In this document: positions 7,579-15,024 of the stretch, piece after piece | Layout of the letters: each line of letters opens with the position of its first letter | Position numbering within the stretch: the stretch's first letter is position 1 | Assembly: GCF_004364175.1 (NCBI RefSeq) | Contig: NZ_SNZW01000017.1 | Coordinates: forward strand, 1 to 64,000 | Direction: 5' to 3' | From: Maribacter caenipelagi | GTDB lineage: Bacteria > Bacteroidota > Bacteroidia > Flavobacteriales > Flavobacteriaceae | Length of the DNA stretch: 64,000 nt | Translations under genes and position numbers: made by a program | The notes under the pieces: model-generated | The model's database searches: none | What the model was told of the DNA's origin: nothing | Seen by the model: the letters and a program-made list of their open reading frames with translations, nothing else

Positions 7579-8124
7579 ATGGAACAAATAAAAATAATAT
7601 TCTTTCTCTTAGCCTCATTTTTTGGTATTGAAGACGGTAAAATTGCTGCAGACAAAAACACCGTAACGGTTTACCCAAAAGACCATAAAATTGAGATTGT
7701 ACAAGAACATCTTTTTACCATTATACAAACTGAAAAAGACACCGCACTGACCTTGGCACAATGGCAGCAATTAGTAAATTGGAAAGAAAACAAATTACCA
7801 TGGGCCAAAGAACTAGATAACTTCACCAACAAAGATGTGACGATTAAAAATAACGGAGGGACTATAGAACCACGCATTTCTTTCAATTACACTGATGAAA
7901 ATGATTTACGCGCCTTGGGTATTTGGTATAACAAAGAGAAAAATGAATATTCAATTAATAATGTTCCAAGAGAGCATACTACTAGCGAAAACGGTAAATT
8001 AGAAGGTAATTATTGGATTTTTGACGGAAACGGCAAATTTAGCTTTACCAATGAAGCTTTTGCTGGTTTACCTAATGAGTATAAAAAATTAAAACTCCCG
8101 ATCACTGAAATCCTTAAGGACTAA
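7579..8124 (+). CDS. Hypothetical protein with weak N-terminal signal
   Basis: A 181-residue protein beginning with a short hydrophobic stretch (IIFFLLASFFG) that could be a signal peptide. The remainder is beta-rich and polar with no motif I recognise. The C-terminal part (YNKEKNEYSINNVPREHTTSENGKLEGNYWIFDGNGKFSFTN) suggests an outer beta sandwich. It lies between the AraC regulator (35 bp) and the NTF2-like gene (10 bp), so it is probably part of the same transcript. Function unknown. Confidence 0.55.
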   Translation: MEQIKIIFFLLASFFGIEDGKIAADKNTVTVYPKDHKIEIVQEHLFTIIQTEKDTALTLAQWQQLVNWKENKLPWAKELDNFTNKDVTIKNNGGTIEPRISFNYTDENDLRALGIWYNKEKNEYSINNVPREHTTSENGKLEGNYWIFDGNGKFSFTNEAFAGLPNEYKKLKLPITEILKD

Positions 8125-8134
8125 ATTTTCAAGT

Positions 8135-8512
8135 ATGGACTTACAGAAGAATAAAGAAAATGCCATTGCTTTTTACAATACAGCTTATTTGGGGCAACCT
8201 AAATTGGCTATAGAGAAATATGTAGGCAACGAGTATATTCAGCATAACCCGGCCGTAGCGAACGGCACACAGGGCTTCATCGATTACTTTGAACGTATGC
8301 AAAAAGAATATCCTGAGAAGTCCATTAAGTTTGTACGCAGTATTGCAGAAGGTGATCTTGTTGCCTTACACACCCACCAAACGTGGCCTGGTAACGACCA
8401 ATATATTACGATGGATTTTTTTAGGTTTGATGATAATGGCAAAATTTGCGAACACTGGGATGCTATTCAGCAAATTCCCGAGAAATCTGAGAACCCCAAC
8501 ACCATGTATTAA
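8135..8512 (+). CDS. NTF2/SnoaL-like domain protein
   Basis: A 125-residue single-domain protein of the SnoaL/NTF2-like fold. It has the N-terminal helix with NAIAFYNTAYLGQP, the YVGNEYIQHNPAVANGTQGFIDYFERM segment typical of SnoaL-like predicted polyketide-cyclase-type proteins, and the C-terminal strands GDLVALHTHQTWPG and DFFRFDDNGKICEHWDAIQQIPE. Many members are of unknown function; some are hydrolases or isomerases. It is 27 bp upstream of the arginase-family gene and likely cotranscribed. Confidence 0.85.
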   Translation: MDLQKNKENAIAFYNTAYLGQPKLAIEKYVGNEYIQHNPAVANGTQGFIDYFERMQKEYPEKSIKFVRSIAEGDLVALHTHQTWPGNDQYITMDFFRFDDNGKICEHWDAIQQIPEKSENPNTMY

Positions 8513-8539
8513 TTCAACAACAAGACGAAAATCACTTTC

Positions 8540-9322
8540 ATGAAGAACATTACTATTCAAGGCCTAAACTGGGATGCCAAGTCCTCTTTTCAACAAGGTC
8601 CGGCGAAAGCCCCTAATTTAATCAGAAAAGCATTGTATAGCGACTCTATGAATCTATGTACCGAATTCGGGGTATCGATTGAAAATGATGCCATAACCGA
8701 TAAAGGTGATTTTATCATAAACGACTATTTTGATATTGCAGAAATTACCAAAAAGAACATGGAATCTGGCTCAAAATTGCTTTCTTTAGGTGGTGATCAT
8801 TCGGTAACTTTTCCTATTATAAAAGCTTTTCATGAATACTACCCAGTTTTAGATATTCTGCATATCGATGCTCATGCAGATCTATATCATGATTACCAAG
8901 GCGACCCTTATTCTCACGCATGCCCCTTTGCTCGTATTATGGAAAATGGTTTTGCGGTTAAACTGGTTCAAGTCGGTATACGAACTTTGAATCCGCATCA
9001 GGCTGCACAGGCAAAAAAGTACAATGTAGACGTACATGAAATGCGGAATCTTGACCTAAATAACATTCCTAAATTTGAGAACCCACTATATATTTCTTTA
9101 GATATGGACGGGTTTGACCCTGCCTTTGCACCAGGAGTTTCTCATCATGAACCAGGCGGACTCTCATCGCGACAAGTTTTAGATTTGATCCATAGTATCG
9201 ATACCGAAGTAGTTGGTGCCGACATCGTAGAATATAACCCAGATCGAGATTTTCAAGACATGACCGCATATTTGGCCGCAAAAATGATGAAAGAACTTTT
9301 AGGTAAAATGATGGAACGTTGA
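8540..9322 (+). CDS. Arginase/agmatinase-family ureohydrolase
   Basis: A 260-residue binuclear-manganese ureohydrolase. The metal-binding motifs are complete: GGDHS (His87), DAHADLY (Asp110, His112, Asp114) and SLDMDGFDPAFAPG (Asp188, Asp190), followed by the conserved GGLSSRQ and VGADIVEYNPDRD. Family members hydrolyse arginine, agmatine, formimidoylglutamate or similar guanidino compounds; the sequence does not decide which. It ends the AraC-led gene set about 1.5 kb before the arginine biosynthesis leader, but I see no evidence that it belongs to that operon. Confidence 0.85.
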   Translation: MKNITIQGLNWDAKSSFQQGPAKAPNLIRKALYSDSMNLCTEFGVSIENDAITDKGDFIINDYFDIAEITKKNMESGSKLLSLGGDHSVTFPIIKAFHEYYPVLDILHIDAHADLYHDYQGDPYSHACPFARIMENGFAVKLVQVGIRTLNPHQAAQAKKYNVDVHEMRNLDLNNIPKFENPLYISLDMDGFDPAFAPGVSHHEPGGLSSRQVLDLIHSIDTEVVGADIVEYNPDRDFQDMTAYLAAKMMKELLGKMMER

Positions 9323-9376
9323 AACATATTTCAATAAAAACCATTAAATTGACCTGTTACTAAACCCAAAACCCTA

Positions 9377-10720
9377 ATGCCGTTTTCCTTTAAAAATTTT
9401 ATGAAACTCCATAGGGTTTCCTTGATATTGGCGGTATTGAGTTTTGTATTCTATTATACGTTTGCATATCACTTGCAGAGAACAGATTTTATAAAGCTAC
9501 TTACGCTGTTTGTTGCGCTTTACTTTTTCTGTTTTAAACTTATACAGTTCGAAAAACTCAACTTTAGATTTCTACTGGGAATAGGGATAATTTTTAGGCT
9601 TATTTTTCTATTTACCGAACCCAATCTTTCTCAAGATTTTTATCGTTTTATTTGGGACGGTCACTTGGTATCTAACGGTGCCAACCCCTATTTAAACACA
9701 CCAGATCAGCTAATGGAAAACATGGTATCTATGATACCAAATGCCAATATTCTTTATGAAGGCATGGGCAGTTTAAGTGCTCGACATTACAGTAATTACC
9801 CACCATTAAATCAGCTTATTTTTGCTATAGCAGCATTCGTAGGTGGTAAGAGTATTTTTTGTTCAGTGCTAACCCTACGGGCGATCATTATACTTGCCGA
9901 CATTGGTATATTCTATTTCGGCAGAAAATTACTAAAGAACCTGAACAGATCTCCGCACTTAATATTCTGGTATTTTTTAAATCCGCTTATAATTGTAGAG
10001 CTTACCGGTAACCTTCATTTTGAAGGGGTTATGCTGTTTTTCTTTATTTTATCTATGTATTTATTATCTATAGATAAATGGAAAATTGCAGGTATTGTTT
10101 TAGCTTGTTCTATTTCAATAAAACTCGTACCCTTATTATTTTTACCTCTTTTCTTCAAGTACCTAGGATGGAAAAAAAGTTTCGCTTTCTATGCTATCAT
10201 CGGTATAACCTCGATTGCTTTATTTCTTCCCTTTTACACACCAGAGTTCATTGACAACTATTCTAAAACCTTGAAACTGTGGTTTTCTAATTTTGAGTTC
10301 AATGCTAGCATCTATAACATAGTTAAAAAAATTGCCATACATTTTGATGCCAAGCCGTGGGAATTTATTAAAGAATATGGCAAAATTACCCCTATACTAA
10401 GTATAGCCACAGTAGGTCTATTTACGTTTTTACCTAAAAAATATGACCTAAATAGAGTACTATGGTCTATGATGTGGGTATTAACTATCTATTATTTTAT
10501 TTCTACTACGGTGCACCCTTGGTATGTCATTTTTATAGTATTACTTTCTGTATTCACAACATATAGATATGCTATTATTTGGTCTGCCGCCATTGTACTG
10601 AGCTACTTCACTTATTCTCAAGCAGATTTTAAAGAGAACCTCTGGCTTCTTACCATTGAATATATTTCAGTGTACGGCTTCATTATTTATGAAATAATTG
10701 CACATAATAACAAAAAGTGA
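9377..10720 (+). CDS. Polytopic membrane glycosyltransferase (GT87/DUF2029-like)
   Basis: A 447-residue integral membrane protein with roughly 11-12 hydrophobic helices. The first extracytoplasmic loop holds NLSQDFYRFIWDGHLVSNGANPY, the acidic DxYRF..WDG pattern of polyprenol-phosphate-sugar-dependent GT-C mannosyltransferases (GT87/DUF2029, MptB-like). Other signatures are NYPPLNQLIFA and ACSISIKLVPLLFLPL. It probably transfers a lipid-linked sugar, likely mannose, to an envelope glycan. The gene stands alone, followed by the arginine leader region. Confidence 0.75.
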   Translation: MPFSFKNFMKLHRVSLILAVLSFVFYYTFAYHLQRTDFIKLLTLFVALYFFCFKLIQFEKLNFRFLLGIGIIFRLIFLFTEPNLSQDFYRFIWDGHLVSNGANPYLNTPDQLMENMVSMIPNANILYEGMGSLSARHYSNYPPLNQLIFAIAAFVGGKSIFCSVLTLRAIIILADIGIFYFGRKLLKNLNRSPHLIFWYFLNPLIIVELTGNLHFEGVMLFFFILSMYLLSIDKWKIAGIVLACSISIKLVPLLFLPLFFKYLGWKKSFAFYAIIGITSIALFLPFYTPEFIDNYSKTLKLWFSNFEFNASIYNIVKKIAIHFDAKPWEFIKEYGKITPILSIATVGLFTFLPKKYDLNRVLWSMMWVLTIYYFISTTVHPWYVIFIVLLSVFTTYRYAIIWSAAIVLSYFTYSQADFKENLWLLTIEYISVYGFIIYEIIAHNNKK

Positions 10721-10784
10721 AGTTTTTGTAAAAATTATACGATGAGTGATGTCAAATAAATATAATTTGTACATTTACCCCGTA

Positions 10785-10871
10785 ATGAACGAAAAAAACT
10801 ACTTTCTAAATAGTACCGTGAGCGCAGTTGCTCTTGCGCGTCCGTTCACATCTCGCCGTCGTCGCCCGTAA
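10785..10871 (+). CDS. Arginine-rich leader peptide of the arginine operon
   Basis: A 28-codon ORF lying 85 bp before the first arginine-locus gene. It encodes MNEKNYFLNS, a short apolar segment, then five arginines in the last ten residues: ARPFTS followed by four consecutive Arg codons CGC CGT CGT CGC (10854-10865), Pro and stop. Arg CGN codons are uncommon in this AT-rich DNA, so the run is striking. Classical amino-acid leader peptides (his, leu, thr, phe) carry such runs of the regulated amino acid. By analogy, ribosome stalling when arginyl-tRNA is scarce would change folding of the downstream RNA. The ORF contains a hairpin (GTGA GCGCA / TGCGC TCAC, 10818-10849). Inferred role; too short for automatic gene calling. 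Confidence 0.75.
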   Translation: MNEKNYFLNSTVSAVALARPFTSRRRRP

Positions 10872-10917
10872 GGGTAAGATATAATTATGGAATTAGGTGA
10901 GTCCATTTCCGCACGAC
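10852..10917 (+). promoter_or_regulatory. Candidate attenuator pairing downstream of the arginine codons
   Basis: The four-arginine codon run can pair with downstream RNA in alternative ways. CUCGCC (10852-10857) pairs with GGUGAG (10896-10901). GUCGU (10858-10862) plus GC (10864-10865) pairs with GC-ACGAC (10911-10917), with one bulge. A ribosome halted on the Arg codons would block both. A U-rich stretch (TTTATTTTT) starts near 10929, too far from the last arm for a textbook terminator, so whether control acts on transcription or on translation is open. Pairing is read by eye; energies were not calculated. Confidence 0.35.
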
Positions 10918-10956
10918 AAATCAAATTTATTTTTACACTTTTAAATCTAACTGGCA

Positions 10957-11571
10957 ATGAACTTAATTGTTGCTAACGAATCACATTTTAAATACGCTCA
11001 GGATATTTGCGATACTATAGCTGATTCTGCTAAAGTTCGCGGTACGGGTATTGCGAAACGTACTCCAGAATACATCCAGAGAAAACTTTCTAACGGCAAT
11101 GCTATTTTAGCTTTGGATGGAGAAAAATTTGCAGGGTTCTGTTATATCGAGGTTTGGGGGCACGAGAAATTTGTTGCCAATTCTGGACTCATAGTACACC
11201 CAGACTACAGAGGTCAGGGACTTGCCAAGAAAATAAAAGCCAAGATATTCGATCTTAGTCGGGAGAAATTTCCAGATGCCAAAATATTCGGGATCACTAC
11301 TGGTTTAGCGGTTATGAAAATTAACTATGAACTTGGTTATAAGCCAGTTACATTTTCTGAACTTACTGACGATCCTGAATTTTGGAAAGGCTGCCAAACG
11401 TGTAAAAACTTCGATATTCTTACCAGAACAGAACAAAAGATGTGCTTATGCACAGGTATGCTATATGATGGCAACACAAAGAAAAAAACCGAAGAAGCTA
11501 AAGAAATGAACGGTAAAGCTTTTACAAGATTAAAAAGTATTAAAGAGAGTTTGTTTCTTAAAAAGAAATAA
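10957..11571 (+). CDS. GNAT-family N-acyltransferase, first gene of the arginine locus
   Basis: A 204-residue GNAT acetyltransferase with the acyl-CoA pyrophosphate loop VHPDYRGQGLAKKIKAKI. After the core it carries a cysteine cluster (CQTCKNFDIL, MCLCTG) that may bind metal. In Bacteroidota arginine clusters a GNAT gene like this sits directly before argG and is the best candidate for the first step, N-acylation of glutamate; no classical argA or argJ is in the window. Whether the acyl donor is acetyl-CoA or succinyl-CoA is not decided. The gene is preceded by the arginine-rich leader and followed by a possible terminator before argG. Confidence 0.75.
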   Translation: MNLIVANESHFKYAQDICDTIADSAKVRGTGIAKRTPEYIQRKLSNGNAILALDGEKFAGFCYIEVWGHEKFVANSGLIVHPDYRGQGLAKKIKAKIFDLSREKFPDAKIFGITTGLAVMKINYELGYKPVTFSELTDDPEFWKGCQTCKNFDILTRTEQKMCLCTGMLYDGNTKKKTEEAKEMNGKAFTRLKSIKESLFLKKK

Positions 11572-11609
11572 GGAGTATAGAATATGGCAATCAAAAAAAT
11601 GAATTGAAT

Positions 11610-11645
11610 GAGGAAAATATCGATCTATTTTCCAACCTCTTTTTT
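11610..11645 (+). terminator. Putative intrinsic terminator between the GNAT gene and argG
   Basis: GGAAAATA (11612-11619) and TATTTTCC (11626-11633) form an 8-bp stem with loop TCGATC. An alternative register pairs GAGG with CCTC (10 bases wider) and bulges CCAA. A run of six T (11640-11645) and a further T-rich stretch follow. It is an AT-rich but plausible terminator, or partial terminator, 38 bases after the GNAT stop and 75 bases before argG. Confidence 0.5.
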
Positions 11646-11719
11646 CTTTATTCTATTTGCCTAATTTCAATCAAATAAAACAATAATTACCCGGTATTAC
11701 CGGATTTGAACATATTAAA

Positions 11720-12907
11720 ATGAAAAAATTAGTACTAGCATACAGCGGCGGATTAGATACATCTTATTGCGCTAAACATTTATCAAAAGACAAAGGATTT
11801 GAGGTTCATGCAGTAAGTGTAAACACTGGCGGATTTTCATCGGATGAAATAAAGGAAATCGAGAAAAAAGCTATAGAACTTGGCGCAACTTCATACACCT
11901 CTATTGATGCCGTACAAACCTTTTACGACAAGGTAGTAAAGTACCTTATTTTTGGAAACGTATTAAAGAATAATACTTACCCACTTTCAGTGAGTGCAGA
12001 ACGAATCGTACAGGCAATTGAGATAGTAAACTATGCGAAGAAAGTAGGTGCAGGTTATATTGCACACGGTAGTACCGGCGCCGGTAACGACCAAGTTCGT
12101 TTCGATATGATTTTTCAAATCATTGCCCCAGAAATTGAGATTATCACTCCGATTAGAGATAACAAACTAGCAAGAGAAGAAGAGATTGCATATCTAAAAG
12201 AAAACGGAGTAGATTACCCTTGGGAAAAAGCAAAATACTCTATTAACAGAGGGCTTTGGGGAACATCTGTGGGCGGTGAAGAAACGCTAACTTCAGAAAA
12301 ACCATTGCCAGATAGTGCATACCCTAGCCAATTACAAGAAAAGAACCCTACAGATGTAAAGCTTACTTTCGAAAAAGGAGAATTGGTCGCTATTGATGGA
12401 GAAAAAGATACTCCCGTTGCCAATATTGAAAAGTTAGAAGCATTAGCTTCTAAATATGCCATTGGCAGAGATATTCATGTTGGTGATACCATTATTGGTA
12501 CTAAAGGAAGAGTCGGTTTTGAAGCTCCTGCGTCATTGATTATCATAAAAGCACACCATTTGCTAGAGAAGCATACACTTACGAAATGGCAACAATACCA
12601 AAAAGAGCAACAAGGTAATTTCTATGGTATGTTACTTCACGAAGGCAACTATCTAGATGCGGTAATGAGAAATATCGAAACCTTCTTGACGGATACTCAA
12701 AAAACCGTTTCTGGCGATGTATTTGTTGGTCTATACCCTTTTCAGTTTCGATTACACGGTATTTCATCTAAACATGATCTTATGACCGATGCTTTTGGTA
12801 AATATGGTGAGGTCAACAAAGGATGGACGGCAGATGACGCCAAAGGATTTATCAAGATTCTATCGAATTCAGGAAAGATATATAACCATGTAAATGGGGA
12901 TAAATAG
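11720..12907 (+). CDS. argG: Argininosuccinate synthase
   Basis: A 395-residue enzyme that condenses citrulline and aspartate with ATP to argininosuccinate. The PP-loop ATP motif AYSGGLDTSYCAKHL lies at the N-terminus. Later family motifs include YIAHGSTGAGNDQVRFD, YSINRGLWGTSVGGEE, and IGTKGRVGFEAPASLIIIKAHHLLEKHTLTKWQQ. The length is normal. Its TAG stop is the first base overlap of a GGAGTTA heptamer array. It lies within the arginine/proline locus, between the GNAT gene and argC. Confidence 0.97.
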   Translation: MKKLVLAYSGGLDTSYCAKHLSKDKGFEVHAVSVNTGGFSSDEIKEIEKKAIELGATSYTSIDAVQTFYDKVVKYLIFGNVLKNNTYPLSVSAERIVQAIEIVNYAKKVGAGYIAHGSTGAGNDQVRFDMIFQIIAPEIEIITPIRDNKLAREEEIAYLKENGVDYPWEKAKYSINRGLWGTSVGGEETLTSEKPLPDSAYPSQLQEKNPTDVKLTFEKGELVAIDGEKDTPVANIEKLEALASKYAIGRDIHVGDTIIGTKGRVGFEAPASLIIIKAHHLLEKHTLTKWQQYQKEQQGNFYGMLLHEGNYLDAVMRNIETFLTDTQKTVSGDVFVGLYPFQFRLHGISSKHDLMTDAFGKYGEVNKGWTADDAKGFIKILSNSGKIYNHVNGDK

Positions 12908-12944
12908 GAGTTAGGAGTTAGGAGTTAGGAGTTAGGAGTTAGGA
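12907..12944 (+). repeat. GGAGTTA heptamer tandem array, 5.4 copies
   Basis: Five perfect GGAGTTA units plus GGA start at the last base of the argG stop codon. The same heptamer recurs in 13 copies before proB at 17402-17494. Perfect copies of a 7-mer indicate recent slippage. The spacing to argC would change by 7 bp per event. No CRISPR-like spacers are present. Confidence 0.95.
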
Positions 12945-12971
12945 AAAAAATAGTATTAAGTAATGAGTACA

Positions 12972-13026
12972 AAGTATTAAGTGAAAAGATTAAAAATGTT
13001 ATTCAAGTACTTCGTACTTAATACTT
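12972..13026. repeat. 11-bp inverted repeat in the argG-argC spacer
   Basis: AAGTATTAAGT (12972-12982) and ACTTAATACTT (13016-13026) are exact complements around a 33-base loop that also contains GTACTTCGTAC. The surrounding 100 bp consists of variations on TATTAAGT, TAATGAGTAC and ACTTGATACTT. It could fold in RNA, but no U-run follows immediately. Similar ACTTGATACTTG text occurs before argH. Confidence 0.6.
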
Positions 13027-13065
13027 ATTACTTGATACTTGATACTCTTTACACAAAATAAAATT

Positions 13066-14040
13066 ATGATTAAAGCAGGTATTATTGGTGGTTCTGGTTA
13101 TACGGGTGGGGAACTTATTCGCATCTTATTGAATCATCCCGCAACGGAAATAGATTTTGTTTTCAGTACCACCAGAGCTGGAAAAAAAGTTACCACGGCT
13201 CACCCAGATCTATTAGGAACTACAGAACTTGAATTTACGGGAAATGTAAATCTAGATGTTAATGTTGTTTTTCTTTGCTTAGGTCACGGTAATTCTACTA
13301 CATTTTTAAAGGAACACAATTTCTCTTTAAACACCGTTATCATTGATTTAAGCAATGATTTTAGATTACATAACGATGCTGATTTTGATGGTAAACAATT
13401 TGTTTACGGTCTTCCAGAGCTATTTAAAAATGAAATAGAAAACGCTAAATATATTGCGAATCCTGGTTGTTTTGCTACTGCTATACAACTAGCGTTGCTG
13501 CCATTGGCAAAAGCAAATCTATTGCAAAATGAAGTGCATATTAATGCCGTAACCGGTAGTACAGGTGCAGGTGTTAGTCCGTCTGCTACTTCACACTTTT
13601 CATGGAGAAATAATAATGTTAGCTGGTACAAGCCATTTACCCATCAACATTTGGGTGAGATTAACGAGAGCCTACATTCACTTCAAGAAAATACTGGCAA
13701 CTTATTTTTTATGCCCAATAGAGGAAATTTCACTCGTGGAATTTTAGCGACTTCTTATACCAAATTTGAAGGCAGTTTAGGTGATGCCGAAAAAATCTTC
13801 CAAGACTTTTACAAAGATGCCATGTTTACCCAAATTTCTGATGAACCCATCAACCTGAAACAAGTGGTAAATACGAATCATTGCCATATTCATTTGCATA
13901 AACACGATGATATTTTGTTGATTACATCGGCAATTGACAACCTATTGAAAGGTGCATCTGGACAAGCGATACAGAATATGAATTTAATTTTTGGTCTAGA
14001 AGAAAATTTAGGCTTGAATTTGAAAGCAGGAGTCTTTTAG
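13066..14040 (+). CDS. argC: N-acyl-gamma-glutamyl-phosphate reductase
   Basis: A 324-residue NADPH-dependent reductase acting after ArgB. The N-terminal Rossmann motif is AGIIGGSGYTGGELIRIL, and the catalytic cysteine is in ANPGCFATAIQLAL. Further family motifs are TGSTGAGVSPSATSHFSWR and NHCHIH. I chose ATG 13066; a longer frame opening at a TTG (13039) would add nine non-conserved residues before the Rossmann strand. It acts on N-acetyl- or N-succinyl-glutamyl phosphate depending on the first step of the pathway. Confidence 0.95.
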   Translation: MIKAGIIGGSGYTGGELIRILLNHPATEIDFVFSTTRAGKKVTTAHPDLLGTTELEFTGNVNLDVNVVFLCLGHGNSTTFLKEHNFSLNTVIIDLSNDFRLHNDADFDGKQFVYGLPELFKNEIENAKYIANPGCFATAIQLALLPLAKANLLQNEVHINAVTGSTGAGVSPSATSHFSWRNNNVSWYKPFTHQHLGEINESLHSLQENTGNLFFMPNRGNFTRGILATSYTKFEGSLGDAEKIFQDFYKDAMFTQISDEPINLKQVVNTNHCHIHLHKHDDILLITSAIDNLLKGASGQAIQNMNLIFGLEENLGLNLKAGVF

Positions 14041-14087
14041 AAATAATGTAAAAAGTACTGAGTAATTGGTACAGAAATATATAAAAC

Positions 14088-14882
14088 ATGAAAATAGCCA
14101 TTATAGGTGCAGGTAATTTAGGACTTTCTATAGCAAACGGAATTCTAAAAAGTAATGGTGCCACTAGTATGTACCTTACAAAAAGAGACACTAAATCTAT
14201 TGCTGATTTTGAGAAATTTGACAAGGTTACGGTTACTGACGATAATCGTTTGGCCGTGCAAAATTCAGATATTTTAATTTTTGCGGTACAACCTGTTCAT
14301 TTCGCTGTGATCCTAGAAAGTGTAAAAGATCTATTGACCGAAAATCATGTAGTAATATCTACCATAACCGGTTTCGGAATCGAAAAAATAGAGGCAGTTA
14401 TAGGTAAAGATAATTACATTGTAAGAAGTATGCCAAACACCGCAATCTCAGTTGGTAAATCTATGACCTGTATTTGTAGCAATGAAAAAGGAAAAAAACG
14501 AATAGATCTAACAAAGGCAATTTTTAATAGAATGGGGCATTCTATGGTAATACCTGAAAGTCAAATGCAAGCTGCGACGGTTATTTGTGCAAGCGGTGTC
14601 GCTTTTTGGATGCGTTTAATTCGCGCCACCACACAAGGCGCCATACAATTAGGTTTTGATGCCAAAGAGGCTCAAGAGCTAGCCATGCACACCTGTAATG
14701 GTGCCGCAAGTTTATTAATAGATTCTGGTAATCATCCTGAAGAAGAAATTGACCGAGTGACGACACCAATGGGCTGTACCATAACCGGGCTTAATGAAAT
14801 GGAACACCAAGGTTTAAGCTCTTCTTTAATACGAGGTGTTATAGCCTCCTATGATAAAATTACCGAATTTAAAACGAAGTAA
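14088..14882 (+). CDS. proC: Pyrroline-5-carboxylate reductase
   Basis: A 264-residue enzyme for the last step of proline synthesis, reducing pyrroline-5-carboxylate with NAD(P)H. The N-terminal dinucleotide motif AIIGAGNLGLSIANGIL is followed by VRSMPNTAISVGKSMT and the C-terminal P5CR signature region (SGNHPEEEIDRVTTPMGCTITGLNEMEHQGLSSSLIRGV). It sits between argC and argD, showing that the proline genes are interleaved with the arginine genes. Both pathways start from glutamate. Confidence 0.95.
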   Translation: MKIAIIGAGNLGLSIANGILKSNGATSMYLTKRDTKSIADFEKFDKVTVTDDNRLAVQNSDILIFAVQPVHFAVILESVKDLLTENHVVISTITGFGIEKIEAVIGKDNYIVRSMPNTAISVGKSMTCICSNEKGKKRIDLTKAIFNRMGHSMVIPESQMQAATVICASGVAFWMRLIRATTQGAIQLGFDAKEAQELAMHTCNGAASLLIDSGNHPEEEIDRVTTPMGCTITGLNEMEHQGLSSSLIRGVIASYDKITEFKTK

Positions 14883-15024
14883 ATAACCTTGAAGAAAGAT
14901 TGCGAGGTATTGAATTGAAAATATAATTATCATTTCGACGCAAACATCTCAGTATATAATCCTCGATTATCGAGTAAAACAAGTTACCAAACCGATTCAT
15001 TATTAAAATTGATTCTATTGAATT

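Noticed and set aside
10761-10769. TATAATTTG before the leader as the arginine promoter
   Set aside because: The spacing to the nearest upstream TTTG (10725-10728) is too long, and the TAnnTTTG pattern is off by one base.
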